Origin: Pseudodesulfovibrio senegalensis
GTDB taxonomy: Bacteria; Desulfobacterota; Desulfovibrionia; Desulfovibrionales; Desulfovibrionaceae
Assembly: GCF_008830225.1 (NCBI RefSeq)
Contig: NZ_WAIE01000001.1
Span: 620,001-684,000, forward strand
Reading direction: 5' to 3'
DNA length: 64,000 nucleotides
Shown in pieces: positions 9,382-18,810 of this stretch. A program made the position numbers and the translations under genes. The notes below the pieces were generated by a model. It had not been told where the DNA came from. It saw only the letters and a program-made list of their open reading frames with translations, and did not search any database. Each line of letters opens with the position of its first letter. Positions within the stretch are counted from its first letter, which is position 1.

Positions 9382-10476
9382 ATGGCCAAAGTCGAACTTG
9401 CCAACGTGAGCAAACGGTATGGGGACGTCGTCATCGTTCCCGGCGCGGATCTCGAAATCGAAGACAATGAATTCATCGTGCTGGTTGGGCCGTCCGGGTG
9501 CGGCAAGTCCACCATACTGCGCATGATCGCCGGTCTGGAACCCATCAGCGGCGGCGAAATTCACATCGGAGACCGGGTGGTCAACAATGTTTCGCCCAAG
9601 TCGCGCAACGTGGCCATGGTTTTTCAGAACTATGCGCTGTATCCGCACATGACCGTGCGGGACAACATGGGGTTCAGCCTGAAGATGGCCAAGCGGCCCA
9701 AGGCCGAGGTGGACGAGGCCGTGAACCGCGCCGCCGAGGTGCTGGAACTGGGCCAGTTGCTGGACCGCAAGCCCTCGGAGCTTTCCGGCGGCCAGCGCCA
9801 GCGCGTTGCCATGGGCCGGGCCATTGTGCGCCAGCCCGACGTATTTCTTTTTGACGAGCCGCTTTCCAACCTTGACGCGCAACTGCGCACCCAGATGCGT
9901 CGCGAGCTCAAGAAGCTGCACATGAAGCTTGCCACCACCACCATCTACGTGACCCACGACCAGATCGAGGCCATGACGCTGGCCAGCCGCATCGTCATTC
10001 TCAAGGATGGCGAAATTCAGCAGGTGGGCACTCCGGTCGAGGTTTTCGAAAAACCCGCCAACGTATTCGTGGCCCAGTTCATCGGCAATCCGCCCATGAA
10101 TATTCTTGAAGGCGTGTTCGAGACCTCCGGCGGTTCAGCGTTGGTCCGTGCTGGCGGTTCCGTGTTTCCCGTGCCCGAAGGCCGGGTGCCCGATCTTGCG
10201 GACGGCGCGCCCGTGCTGGTGGGCCTGCGGCCCGATTCCATCAAGATGGGCGAAAGCATCGAGCGCCTGCCCAAGGAATGGTGGTGCCGCGGGGAAGTGG
10301 TTGTTTCCGAGATTCTCGGCGGCCAATCCCTGTTGGAAATCGTGGTGGACGATAATGAGCTGATTGCCGAGGTTGAGGGCCGCGTTGAAGCCCAGCCCGG
10401 CGAGACCGTGCCTATCGGATTCGAGTTCGACCGCATGGTCCTGTTTGATCCCGAAACGACAAAAGCCGTTTCCTGA
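9382..10476 (+). CDS. CUT1 sugar ABC transporter ATPase (MsmX/UgpC type)
   Basis: 364-residue ATPase energising the sugar transporter encoded downstream. Walker [10 protein letters not shown] (about 36-44), Q loop [12 protein letters not shown], signature [17 protein letters not shown], Walker [13 protein letters not shown] and switch His [11 protein letters not shown] are all intact. The C-terminal 120 residues form the TOBE/regulatory domain of the MalK/UgpC subgroup. An 8-bp inverted repeat spans its stop codon. Confidence 0.93.
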   Translation: MAKVELANVSKRYGDVVIVPGADLEIEDNEFIVLVGPSGCGKSTILRMIAGLEPISGGEIHIGDRVVNNVSPKSRNVAMVFQNYALYPHMTVRDNMGFSLKMAKRPKAEVDEAVNRAAEVLELGQLLDRKPSELSGGQRQRVAMGRAIVRQPDVFLFDEPLSNLDAQLRTQMRRELKKLHMKLATTTIYVTHDQIEAMTLASRIVILKDGEIQQVGTPVEVFEKPANVFVAQFIGNPPMNILEGVFETSGGSALVRAGGSVFPVPEGRVPDLADGAPVLVGLRPDSIKMGESIERLPKEWWCRGEVVVSEILGGQSLLEIVVDDNELIAEVEGRVEAQPGETVPIGFEFDRMVLFDPETTKAVS

Positions 10477-10499
10477 TTCTTCGTTTTTACGGGAAACGG
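10466..10499 (+). other. inverted repeat before the sugar-binding protein gene
   Basis: CCGTTTCC (10466-10473) pairs with GGAAACGG (10492-10499) across an 18-base loop, overlapping the stop of the ATPase gene. No U tract follows, so it is more likely an mRNA processing or stability element than a terminator. Confidence 0.35.
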
Positions 10500-10552
10500 A
10501 TTGTTCTGTGTGAGGAGTCTGTCATGGGTAAAAGGACAACTAGGAGGTTCCT

Positions 10553-11815
10553 ATGAAAAATTCCCTGGCGAAATTGTTGTTTGTCGTGGCTGCGGTTGCC
10601 ATGCTGGGCGCCCTGCCTGCGCAGGCCGCATCCAACCTGAGCGGTGACTTGGAGATTTTTTCCTGGTGGGCCGGAGACGAAGGTCCGGCTCTTGAGGCCC
10701 TGATCGATATCTACAAGAAGGAAAACCCCAACGTTAACGTCATCAATGCCACGGTTACCGGCGGTTCCGGCGTGAACGCCAAATCCGTGCTCAAGACCCG
10801 CATGCTGGGCGGCAATCCCCCGGACAGCTTTCAGGTCCATGCCGGCCAGGAGCTCATCGGCACCTGGGTCAAGGCCGACCGCATGGAAGACCTGACTCCC
10901 ATCTTCAAGGCCAACGGCTGGATGGAAGCCTTCCCCAAGGGCCTGATCAAGCTCATCGGCACTGACAAGGGCATCTGGTCCGTTCCCGTGAACATCCACC
11001 GCTCCAACGTGATGTGGTTTGTCCCGGCCAACCTGAAAAAGTGGGGCGTTGAAGCTCCCAAGACCTGGGACGAATTCTTCACTGTTGCCGAAACCCTGAA
11101 GGCCAAGGGCGTGGTTCCCCTGGCTCTGGCCCAGAACTGGACCGCCAACCACCTGTGGGAATCCGTTGCGTTGGCCGCTCTCGGTGCGGACAAGTGGGAC
11201 GCTCTGTGGTCCGGCGATTTGGCTTTTGACAGCGCCGACGGCGTGAAAGTCTGGGAACTGTTCGGCAAGGTTCTCAAGTACACCAACTCGGACGCCACGT
11301 CCCTGTCCTGGCAGCAGGCCACCGACATGGTCGTTGACGGCCGTGCAGCCTTCAACGTCATGGGCGACTGGGCCGCCGGTTACATGGCCACCACCAAGAA
11401 GCTGGCTCCGGGCAGCGGCTTTGCATGGTCCGCATCTCCGGACACCACCGGTGAATTCATGTTCCTGGCCGACTCCTTCGGCCTGCCCAAGGGCGCGCCG
11501 CATCGCGACAACGCGGTTGCATGGCTCAAGGTTCTGGGTTCCCTCGAGGGCTCCGATACCTTTAACCCCATCAAGGGTTCCATCTCCGCGCGTCTGGACA
11601 GCGACCTGTCCAAGTACAACGCCTACGGCCAGTCCGCTGCCGCCGATTTCGGCAAGGACCGCATCGTGGGGTCGCTGGCACACGGCGTGACCGCCAACGA
11701 AGGCTTCATGAACGACTTCGCTTCGGTCATGGAAATGTTCCTGAAGTCCAGGAATGCTCAGGCTGCGGCCAAGGCTTCCCAGCAGATCGCTGTCAAGAAC
11801 GGCATCGCCAAGTAA
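10553..11815 (+). CDS. periplasmic sugar-binding protein of CUT1 transporter
   Basis: 420-residue extracellular solute-binding protein family 1. The first 24 residues form a Sec signal peptide with an ALPAQAA-type cleavage site. The mature start ([21 protein letters not shown]) and [21 protein letters not shown] closely resemble glucose/galactose/mannose-binding proteins of Thermus and Pseudomonas (GtsA type) as I recall them. With galK/T/M alongside, galactose or glucose is the likely ligand. A strong AGGAGG ribosome site precedes the ATG. The gene is flanked by inverted repeats on both sides, which may explain higher expression than its membrane partners. Confidence 0.92.
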   Translation: MKNSLAKLLFVVAAVAMLGALPAQAASNLSGDLEIFSWWAGDEGPALEALIDIYKKENPNVNVINATVTGGSGVNAKSVLKTRMLGGNPPDSFQVHAGQELIGTWVKADRMEDLTPIFKANGWMEAFPKGLIKLIGTDKGIWSVPVNIHRSNVMWFVPANLKKWGVEAPKTWDEFFTVAETLKAKGVVPLALAQNWTANHLWESVALAALGADKWDALWSGDLAFDSADGVKVWELFGKVLKYTNSDATSLSWQQATDMVVDGRAAFNVMGDWAAGYMATTKKLAPGSGFAWSASPDTTGEFMFLADSFGLPKGAPHRDNAVAWLKVLGSLEGSDTFNPIKGSISARLDSDLSKYNAYGQSAAADFGKDRIVGSLAHGVTANEGFMNDFASVMEMFLKSRNAQAAAKASQQIAVKNGIAK

Positions 11816-11831
11816 CGATTCAAAACGGTCC

Positions 11832-11858
11832 GGCCCGCCGGAAATGTTCCGGCGGGCC
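11832..11858 (+). other. intercistronic GC-rich hairpin after the binding-protein gene
   Basis: GGCCCGCCGGA (11832-11842) and TCCGGCGGGCC (11848-11858) form a perfect 11-bp stem with a 5-base loop. Only a short CTTCGGG follows, with no U tract. In sugar transport operons such hairpins commonly protect the binding-protein mRNA and reduce read-through to the permeases; that role is inferred here. Confidence 0.6.
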
Positions 11859-11887
11859 TTCGGGCCGCAAGTGCAAGAGAGTAACCG

Positions 11888-13009
11888 ATGCGGGAAGTTT
11901 CACGGGACAGGATGAAGGCGGTCATTGCACTGCTGCCGTCCGTCATTCTCATCGGGGTGTTCGTATACGGGTTCATCGGCAACACCGTGTGGATATCCCT
12001 GACGGACTGGCGCGGAGGAGCTGCGCTTTCCGAAAATCCGGTCAAGAATTTCGTGGGGTTCGAAAACTACGTCGAACTGTTCACCGGTTTTCTGGACGGC
12101 CGTTTTCGTCAGGACTTGGTCAATGCCGTCTATTATTCGATTCTGTTGCTGGCCGGAGCCGTGGGCATCGGCATGTTCATTGCCATCCTGCTGGACCGCA
12201 AGCCGCGCGGCGAGGATTTTCTGCGCACGGTGTTCCTGTATCCCATGTCCCTGTCCTTCATCGTCACCGGCACCATCTGGCGCTGGCTGCTCGCTCCGCA
12301 GGGAGGGGTGAACATCCTGCCCACCTATCTGGGCGGCGAGCCGCTTCATTTCCAGTGGCTTTCGAGCATGAAGACCGTGCTGGTCTTTGACTGGCAGAAC
12401 CTTTTTCCCATCATTCTGTATGCGGCGGCGTTCGTGTTCATCGTTCTGGGGCTGGGCAAACTGCGTCGCGATCCCGGGCGCGCCTTCAAGCGGTACCTCG
12501 TGCCGGGCGTGGTGTTGGGCGCAGTGGTCTGGCTGTTCGGCGACCTGCTGCCCCGTGCGCTGTTCATGGAGGAAACGCACGGCTTCAACCTGGCCACGTT
12601 GGGCATCATTCTGGCCACCATCTGGCAGTATTCCGGTTACACCATGGCCCTGTACCTTGCCGGGTTCAACGGCATTTCGCAGGACCTCATGGACGCGGCC
12701 CGGCTGGATGGAGCCAGCGATTTCGACTACTACGTGCATGTGGCCATCCCCATGCTCAAGCCCATCACCATCAGCGCGGTGATCATCCTTTCGCATATTT
12801 CGCTCAAGATGTTCGACCTGATCTTCGCCATGACCGGGCCGGACAACGCGGCAACCGGGCATCCCGCCCTGAACATGTATCTGACCACGTTCCGCGCCAA
12901 CGACTTTGCCAAGGGCGCGGCCATTGCCATCGTGCTTTTCCTGGTGGCCGGGACATTCATCATCCCCTATCTGGTCGCTTCGTACAGGCAGAGGAGGAAC
13001 GCACGATGA
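11888..13009 (+). CDS. CUT1 sugar ABC transporter permease (MalF type)
   Basis: Inner-membrane permease of 373 residues. About eight hydrophobic segments are visible, beginning at residues 10-32, with an unusual extra hydrophobic insert around 160-220 before the core. The coupling EAA loop reads [25 protein letters not shown] (about 277-301), which contacts the ATPase. The spacing to the next permease is a 4-base ATGA overlap. It should form the membrane channel with that protein. Confidence 0.92.
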   Translation: MREVSRDRMKAVIALLPSVILIGVFVYGFIGNTVWISLTDWRGGAALSENPVKNFVGFENYVELFTGFLDGRFRQDLVNAVYYSILLLAGAVGIGMFIAILLDRKPRGEDFLRTVFLYPMSLSFIVTGTIWRWLLAPQGGVNILPTYLGGEPLHFQWLSSMKTVLVFDWQNLFPIILYAAAFVFIVLGLGKLRRDPGRAFKRYLVPGVVLGAVVWLFGDLLPRALFMEETHGFNLATLGIILATIWQYSGYTMALYLAGFNGISQDLMDAARLDGASDFDYYVHVAIPMLKPITISAVIILSHISLKMFDLIFAMTGPDNAATGHPALNMYLTTFRANDFAKGAAIAIVLFLVAGTFIIPYLVASYRQRRNAR

Positions 13010-13830
13010 CCCGCAGGATTTCCTACGGAACAATTCTTCTCTACCTTGTGCTGACCGTGCTGGTGGTGGTTTACCTGCTGCCCGCGTACATGGCGTTGGT
13101 CACGGCCCTGAAGCTGCCCGACGAGATTACCCTGCCGCGCGCATGGGAGCTGCCGACCGCCATGAACTGGGGCAGTTTTTCCGAGGCTCTGGCCCTGCTC
13201 AAGCCCAATCTGGTCAACAGCGTCATCCTGACCATCTGCGCCACGGCGTTGTCCACGGTGCTCGGCTCGCTCAACGGCTACGTGTTTTCCAAGTGGAAGT
13301 TCAAGGGCAGCGAAGTCATCTTCACCCTGTTCCTGTTCGGCATGTTCATTCCCTATCAGGTCATTCTCATTCCCCTGTTCCAGACCTTGCGGGCCATGCA
13401 CCTCTATGGCGGGCTGCCGGGCCTGATTCTGGCCCACGTGGTCTACGGCCTGCCCATCACGTCGCTCATTTTCCGCAACTTCTATGCCCAGATTCCCACC
13501 GCGCTCATCGAATCCGCGCGACTGGACGGTGCGGGCTTCTTTTCCATCTATACCCGCATCGTGTTCCCGCTTTCCATTCCGGGTTTCGTGGTCACCAGCC
13601 TGTGGCAGTTCACCCAGATATGGAACGAGTTCCTGTGGGGCATTTGTCTGACGCGCCATTCGGAAAACCCCATCACCGTGGGGCTGGCCCAGTTGGCGGG
13701 CGGACAGGCCGTGAGCTGGAACCTGCCCATGGCCGGGTCCATTTTGGCGGCCATTCCGGTGCTGTGCATCTACATCTTCCTCGGGAGGTATTTCATTCGC
13801 GGACTGCTGGCAGGATCGGTCAAGGAGTAG
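13006..13830 (+). CDS. CUT1 sugar ABC transporter permease (MalG type)
   Basis: 274-residue second permease with six predicted membrane helices (first at about 10-32). The EAA loop is seen as [25 protein letters not shown] (about 167-191). The segment [14 protein letters not shown] is typical of MalG-type subunits. Start overlaps the first permease's stop, so equal stoichiometry is expected. Last gene of the galactose operon; a strong terminator follows. Confidence 0.93.
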   Translation: MTRRISYGTILLYLVLTVLVVVYLLPAYMALVTALKLPDEITLPRAWELPTAMNWGSFSEALALLKPNLVNSVILTICATALSTVLGSLNGYVFSKWKFKGSEVIFTLFLFGMFIPYQVILIPLFQTLRAMHLYGGLPGLILAHVVYGLPITSLIFRNFYAQIPTALIESARLDGAGFFSIYTRIVFPLSIPGFVVTSLWQFTQIWNEFLWGICLTRHSENPITVGLAQLAGGQAVSWNLPMAGSILAAIPVLCIYIFLGRYFIRGLLAGSVKE

Positions 13831-13873
13831 TTTGCGCCGGTCCGGTTTTCATTGATTTTCCAAAACAGCAAAA

Positions 13874-13908
13874 AAAAGATCCCGAAGTCGTTTCGGGATC
13901 TTTTCTTG
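13874..13908 (+). terminator. rho-independent terminator of the gal operon
   Basis: GATCCCGAA (13878-13886) pairs with TTCGGGATC (13892-13900) around loop GTCGT, extended by AAAA/TTTT, followed by a T-rich tail. The A tract on the left means it could also stop transcripts from the other direction. Confidence 0.88.
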
Positions 13909-14230
13909 TTGCATGTGTAACGCTTTGTGATATCGTTACGACGTAATCAGTGAAGGCTTCATTGATATTCGTTTGTGCATTTTGCACATGCGGCAGTGAC
14001 GGAGGTTGCACCTTTTGCACGGATAGATCGAATGCATGATTGTTGATCGATTCTGTGAGTGTGTCGTTTTTATATATATTCAAAGTGCTTGCGAAGCCAG
14101 CGGTATGCGAAGGGGGAACGGCACGGGGATTGCTACATCATGGTCAGGAATTCGCTGTTTTGCGAATCAACGTTGTGCCGCATGCGGTTCGGCAATCGTG
14201 TCGGAACCGAGCACGGCAGGGATGGTAGGT
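13909..14230. other. AT-rich intergenic region
   Basis: More AT-rich than its neighbours. It holds a small inverted repeat TGTGCA-TTT-TGCACA (13974-13988), a repeated TTGCAC (about 14006-14019) and an alternating TATATAT tract near 14071. A promoter for the small gene downstream could lie here, but I see no well-spaced -35/-10 pair. No convincing gene in either strand. Confidence 0.4.
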
Positions 14231-14629
14231 ATGATGAGCATATTGGAAAACGGACGGAACAAGCGCGCGGCGCATCCGGCGACCCCGGGCAGGGGGATTC
14301 TGGAGCGTGAGGAAATCCGCGCCCTGCTGGGTGATGCCGGAATCGGTCTCGCCTTTGAAAGCGATGCGCGGGATTCCGGGCGGACATCGTCCGGGAGCGC
14401 CCTGTCTTCTGGCTGGGAAGTGATTTCCCGTGAGGTGTACGGCAATGTCGGCCAAAGCGACGGAACCGTAGTGGAAACATCCATCATGCACGTCAATCGG
14501 CTTGGTTCGCTGGTGCGTTGCGTAACCTATCCTGACGGCGCCCCCTCCAGAGTATTGAATGTTGTCATGGAATTCGTGCCGGGATCCAATGCCTTGACCT
14601 GCGCGGGCAGGGCGTGTCGGCTGGATTGA
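14231..14629 (+). CDS. hypothetical protein, 132 residues
   Basis: Not recognised. The frame begins with ATG triplets at 14222, 14231 and 14234; 14231 has CAGGGA at 9 bases and is a tentative choice. The product is soluble, with no signal peptide or membrane segment, a basic N-terminus (NGRNKRAAHP) and a C-terminal half rich in beta-type residues (VVETSIMHVNRLGSLVRCVTY). It stands alone between the gal operon and the LysE-family gene. Codon use is compatible with a real gene, but an antisense frame of similar length also exists. Confidence 0.45.
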   Translation: MMSILENGRNKRAAHPATPGRGILEREEIRALLGDAGIGLAFESDARDSGRTSSGSALSSGWEVISREVYGNVGQSDGTVVETSIMHVNRLGSLVRCVTYPDGAPSRVLNVVMEFVPGSNALTCAGRACRLD

Positions 14630-14695
14630 TCCCTCCCCCTTGCCTCCATCCCCAAAACGTGCAATCCCTGCCTTGAACAACAGCAGGGAGTGCGC

Positions 14696-15322
14696 ATGGT
14701 TCATGATTTCTGGTTCACTTATCTCGTCACCATGTTCGTGGCATCCATCATCCCCGGACCGAGCATGATGCTGGCCCTGACCCACGGCATGCGCCACGGA
14801 ACATCGGCCGCTGCGGTTTCCGGCGTGGGCAACGTGGTGGCGTCATTGATTCAGGCCGGTGTTTCCATGGCCGGGCTGGGAATCCTGCTGACCACGTGCG
14901 AGCCTCTGTTCATGGCGGTCCGCTATGCCGGGGCCGTCTATCTCGTGTGGCTGGGCATCGGCCTCTGGCGCAGCGCCCCGCCGGACATGGCACCTGCGTC
15001 CCTGTCCGGGCCGCGTTCAGCGCCCTTGCGCAAACTCTGGCTGGATGCCTTTCTTGTGGCCATGGGGAACCCCAAGGCCATCGTCTTTTTTACCGCTCTT
15101 TTCCCCCAATTCATCCATTCGGACAGCATAACCGTTCGGGAATGCACTTTTCTTGCGGGCGGACTTGCTGTCCCGGCCTTTGCCGCGTGGATGATCTATG
15201 CCCTGTGCGGACGGCGCGTTGCGGGCATGTTTTCCGGTTCCGGTATTGGCCGCTGGGCCAACAGGGTTTTGGGCGGAACATTTGTGGGCCTCGGCGTGGG
15301 GCTGGCAACGAACAGGGGGTGA
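14696..15322 (+). CDS. LysE/RhtB family amino-acid exporter
   Basis: 208-residue inner-membrane protein with about six helices. The N-terminal FVASIIPGPSMMLALTHGMRHG carries the family PGP motif and following Gly-rich turn; ... GNPKAIVFFTALFPQFI is the second family hallmark (about 121-137). Members export amino acids or related small molecules by proton exchange; the substrate here is unknown. ATG 14696 has CAGGGAG at 5 bases; an in-frame GTG at 14690 overlaps that site. The CYTH gene starts five bases after the stop, so the two are probably cotranscribed. Confidence 0.88.
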   Translation: MVHDFWFTYLVTMFVASIIPGPSMMLALTHGMRHGTSAAAVSGVGNVVASLIQAGVSMAGLGILLTTCEPLFMAVRYAGAVYLVWLGIGLWRSAPPDMAPASLSGPRSAPLRKLWLDAFLVAMGNPKAIVFFTALFPQFIHSDSITVRECTFLAGGLAVPAFAAWMIYALCGRRVAGMFSGSGIGRWANRVLGGTFVGLGVGLATNRG

Positions 15323-15327
15323 CGCAA

Positions 15328-15843
15328 ATGGTCAACGTCGAGATCAAGGCTCGTATAACAAATCCCGAACGGATTCGGGATATTCTCATGGCTGCCGGGG
15401 CCGAATATCATGGGTTGGACAAGCAGTGCGACACCTATTTCAACTGCCCGCAGGGCCGCCTCAAGCTGCGTGAAGGCAACGTGGAAAATTCCCTGATTTT
15501 TTACCGCAGACCCGACACGCCCGAGCCAAAGGTTTCCGAGTACGAATTGGAACGGCTCGTTCCCGGACACGGCATGGTCCCGTTGCTGAGCGCCGCCTTT
15601 GGCGTGAAGGTGGTCGTGGAAAAGGAACGCGAAATATACTTCAAGGACAACGTCAAGTTTCACATCGACCGTGTGCGCGGGTTGGGTCGGTTCGTGGAGA
15701 TCGAGGCCATTGGCGAACATGCCGGGGAACTGGATACCCTGCATGGTCAGTGCAGCGAGTGGCTTGAGTGCCTTGGCATTTCCATGGAACAGTTGGAACC
15801 GTCGTCATACAGCGATATGTTCATGGCCCTGGATGTTCCCTAG
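15328..15843 (+). CDS. CYTH domain protein (CyaB/ThTPase-like)
   Basis: 171-residue cytoplasmic protein of the CYTH superfamily (triphosphate tunnel metalloenzymes). The N-terminal signature VNVEIKARI has the metal-binding ExK. The barrel strands contain the expected alternating charged residues (RLKLREG, YEL-E-RLVPG, VVEKEREIYF, FHIDRVRGLGRFVEIE). Family members include class IV adenylate cyclase and thiamine-triphosphatase; the substrate cannot be told from sequence alone. The start is ATG 15328 behind AGGGGGT; upstream in-frame ATGs lie inside the exporter gene. Confidence 0.85.
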   Translation: MVNVEIKARITNPERIRDILMAAGAEYHGLDKQCDTYFNCPQGRLKLREGNVENSLIFYRRPDTPEPKVSEYELERLVPGHGMVPLLSAAFGVKVVVEKEREIYFKDNVKFHIDRVRGLGRFVEIEAIGEHAGELDTLHGQCSEWLECLGISMEQLEPSSYSDMFMALDVP

Positions 15844-15908
15844 CCGTTACCGAAAAGTGACGTGCGTGCGTTGATCGGAGTGTGCGCGATTTTGTATCGT
15901 AAGGCCGT

Positions 15909-16442
15909 ATGCTGCGATCGAGAGATTTTCTTAAATCCGATATCCCCGTCATTTGCGGGTTTCCCCGCAATCCACAGGAATTGTTTCATATGTTCCCGGC
16001 AGCGACTTGGCCGCTCACCCCGTTGCAATTGGCGCGTTCCGCCGATTCCCGGCACGGGTCCACAGTTGTGGATTGTGACGAGGTGGTGGCGGGATACGCG
16101 AACTTTGTCCGTTGCGTTCCCGGCGATGTTTGCGTCATCGGCAATGTCATCGTGAATCCGGCCATGCGCAGGCAGGGCGTGGGCACGTTTCTTGTTCGGG
16201 CCATGGCGGCCCGTGCGGCCGCGGAATACGGGGCGCACCGCGTGCGCCTGCGTTGTGTTGCCAGCAATGAGGCGGGGCTGCATCTGTATTCGGCCGTGGG
16301 ATTCCGGCGCGTGGGAGTGCGTACCCGAATGGGGTTGGACGGAGCCGTCTGGCCGGTTCATGTTTTGGAGATGCCCCTTGATCCCGGGATGGTGCGGGAT
16401 CGGCAGGATATCGTTGAGGCGAGGGCTGTTGCCCTTGTCTGA
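15909..16442 (+). CDS. GNAT-family N-acetyltransferase
   Basis: 177 residues. The acetyl-CoA binding motif A is seen as VIVNPAMRRQGVGTFLVRAM (about 80-99, R/Q-x-x-G-x-G/A), followed by the motif B pattern ASNEAGLHLYSAVGFRRVGVR. The N-terminal 60 residues are less typical. Substrate unknown. Converges with the hybrid kinase gene, 21 bases apart. Confidence 0.82.
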   Translation: MLRSRDFLKSDIPVICGFPRNPQELFHMFPAATWPLTPLQLARSADSRHGSTVVDCDEVVAGYANFVRCVPGDVCVIGNVIVNPAMRRQGVGTFLVRAMAARAAAEYGAHRVRLRCVASNEAGLHLYSAVGFRRVGVRTRMGLDGAVWPVHVLEMPLDPGMVRDRQDIVEARAVALV

Positions 16443-16463
16443 GAATGGTTTGGCCGCACGCCG

Positions 16464-18803
16464 TCAGACGATGCCCACCGTGCTGGCCAGCGTCTTGAGC
16501 AGGGTGGCCTTGGAAACGGGCTTTGCAAGGTAGAAGGTGCAGCCCGCCTCAATGCAGCGTCCCCTGTCTTCGCTCAGGGCGTTGGCCGTGACCGCGATGA
16601 TGGGAGTGGGCTGCATGCCCGTTTGTCTTTCGTGTTCCCTGAGCAGCCGGGTGGCCTCGAAACCGTCCATGACCGGCATCTGGATGTCCATCAGGACCAC
16701 GTCGTAGGTCTTTTCCTTGAATTTGTTCACGGCTTCAAGGCCGTTTTCTGCAAAGTCGATTTCACATCCCGCATGAGCAAGGTAAAATTTCAGCAACTCA
16801 CGATTGCTGTCCGAGTCCTCGGCCAGAAGAATGGAAACAGGGCGTTGCCGAAGCATGTCGGTCAGGTGCCGTACCTCTTCGCGTGTCGCCTCGGCCCCGG
16901 ATTCCGGAGCCTGTTCCGGCAACGGAAAACGGAGCGTGAAACTGAAGGTGGTTCCCCGTTTCGGGCTGCTGTTCAGACGCAGGGTTCCGCCCATGATTTC
17001 CACGAGACGGCGCGAAATGGACAATCCCAATCCTGTGCCGCCGTATTGGCGTGTCGTGGAGGAATCCGCCTGGGTGAAACGATCGAAAACCCTGCGCTGC
17101 GCCTCGGGGGGGATACCGATTCCGGTGTCCGAGACCGAGAAGACGATTTCACCCTCAATGCCCGACGGAGCCGGGTGCGCTTCAATGGAAACACCGCCCT
17201 GATGGGTGAATTTGATGGCGTTGTCCACAAGGTTGGTGAGTATCTGGCCGATGCGTATGGGGTCGGCCATGATCCGCTTGGGCGTGCCTTCGCCCACGAC
17301 CACCTTGAGCGAAAGCCCCTTGTCGTCTGCCTTGGTGCGGTAGAGAAGGTGTATTTTATCCAATACATCGGAAAGCGTGGTGTCGTGTGTTTCAAGGCAA
17401 AGCTGTCCGGCCTCGATTTTCGAAATGTCCAGGACATCGTTGATGATGCCCAACAGGTGGTGGCCTGAAGTCTTGAATATTTCGATGTATTTTCGCTGCT
17501 CCGGCGTGGGGTCGGTTTCCAGCATGAGCTCGGCCATGCCCAGAATGGTGTTCATGGGGGTTCGTATTTCGTGGCTCATGCCGGCCAGAAAATCGCTTTT
17601 GGCCTTGTCCGCGGATTCGGCCGCCTCCTTGGCTCTTCCCAGTTCCCGTTCCGTGCGGATTCGTTCGGCGATTTCCTTTTCGAGCGCGGCATTGGTCTGT
17701 TCCAGTTCCTGGGTGCGGTGGGTGATTTCTGCCATCAGCGTGCTGGAGAGTTCCACCGATGTTTGAATTTCGTGCATTTCCCGGAGCCGCGCCTCGGGCA
17801 GGTCGATAGGGGCGTGGGAATCGCGCGCCCTTGCCATGGCCTGCACTGTTTTGGAGATCGGCGTGAGCACGTCCCGTCTGACCAGCACGAGCATGAGAAT
17901 CATGGTGGATATGGCGATGATCAGTCCGGTCAGTCCGCCGTTGAGGCCCGCTGATGCTTCGTCCGCGATGGTGGTGAACCTTTGGGACGCCTCGATTGCC
18001 GCGTTTGCCGTGAGCGATGCGGACAGTGTCTCAAGGTCACGGTTCACTTCGTCCCACGTCTTGTTGCAGGCCATGTCCATATTCAGGATTCGGCGTTTGG
18101 TATCAATTATCGCGCTTTGGCTGATGGTTGTGCCGTTCCTGGCAAGCCGGGCATCAAGGCGTGCCGTATCAACCTTGTTCGAAAGTTCGTTGACCGTTTT
18201 GACGGTCTGCTCCAGCCCCTGATGGGAATTTGAGGAAAGTACGTGGAGCAGATGGATGAGCAGGACGCGTTCGGCGCGGTTCATTGCTCTTTGCCGGGCC
18301 GAGGCCTTGGGCGAACAGGGCTGGAGGGATGCGAGATTTTCGCGCAGCAGGGATTCATCTTCATCAAGCCGTTTTTGCAGCACATCCTGTCTGCCGCGTA
18401 TGATGGCAATGCGTTCCATGGCCTCATAGCAGCGGCTGACCTTGCTGCGGATTTCCGGGTTGGCGTCAAAGGCTGTATCCTGCGACAGGATTTTTGCGGC
18501 AAGCCTGAACGCCCGGCGTTTTTTGGGGTCGTCGGCTTTGTGGATGATCAGGGCAAAGCGCCCCAGACGTTCGAGGTTGATGGCCGTTCGCTGCCGGTCG
18601 AAGATTTCGGGCAGCACGCTGTCGCGTGTGTTCTCCGCAAGGTCTCCTATGGTGTTCAGCGCCTTGCCGACAATGACCCCCAAACCGCTCAGAAGAATGA
18701 CCGCAATGACCGCATACATTGACAGAACCGGGATCAGTGCCGGTTTTTTGTGCCCTGTCGGCGGCGGAGCGGGAGGCGATGGGCGGTCTGTTTTTTCGGG
18801 CAT
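16464..18803 (-). CDS. hybrid sensor histidine kinase with helical periplasmic sensor
   Basis: 779 residues. A Pro-rich N-terminus precedes membrane helix 1 (about 23-46); an all-helical periplasmic region (47-289) resembles TorS-type four-helix sensors; membrane helix 2 is at about 290-308, then a HAMP/coiled coil (to 400). HisKA has [10 protein letters not shown] with His411; the HATPase has LVDNAIKF, DTGIGIP and GTGLGLSISR. A C-terminal receiver (about 655-779) has LAEDSDSN, Asp in VVLMDIQMPVMDG and a Lys in LAKPVS. No Hpt is attached, so a separate phosphotransfer protein would be needed to reach a final regulator. The solute-binding-protein gene ends 7 bases upstream and is probably its periplasmic partner. 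Confidence 0.9.
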   Translation of the reverse strand: MPEKTDRPSPPAPPPTGHKKPALIPVLSMYAVIAVILLSGLGVIVGKALNTIGDLAENTRDSVLPEIFDRQRTAINLERLGRFALIIHKADDPKKRRAFRLAAKILSQDTAFDANPEIRSKVSRCYEAMERIAIIRGRQDVLQKRLDEDESLLRENLASLQPCSPKASARQRAMNRAERVLLIHLLHVLSSNSHQGLEQTVKTVNELSNKVDTARLDARLARNGTTISQSAIIDTKRRILNMDMACNKTWDEVNRDLETLSASLTANAAIEASQRFTTIADEASAGLNGGLTGLIIAISTMILMLVLVRRDVLTPISKTVQAMARARDSHAPIDLPEARLREMHEIQTSVELSSTLMAEITHRTQELEQTNAALEKEIAERIRTERELGRAKEAAESADKAKSDFLAGMSHEIRTPMNTILGMAELMLETDPTPEQRKYIEIFKTSGHHLLGIINDVLDISKIEAGQLCLETHDTTLSDVLDKIHLLYRTKADDKGLSLKVVVGEGTPKRIMADPIRIGQILTNLVDNAIKFTHQGGVSIEAHPAPSGIEGEIVFSVSDTGIGIPPEAQRRVFDRFTQADSSTTRQYGGTGLGLSISRRLVEIMGGTLRLNSSPKRGTTFSFTLRFPLPEQAPESGAEATREEVRHLTDMLRQRPVSILLAEDSDSNRELLKFYLAHAGCEIDFAENGLEAVNKFKEKTYDVVLMDIQMPVMDGFEATRLLREHERQTGMQPTPIIAVTANALSEDRGRCIEAGCTFYLAKPVSKATLLKTLASTVGIV

Positions 18804-18810
18804 GAATGTC

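Noticed and set aside
13974-13988. CRP-like site TGTGCA-TTT-TGCACA
   Set aside because: Spacing between half sites is one base short of the CRP/HcpR pattern and there is no adjacent promoter.
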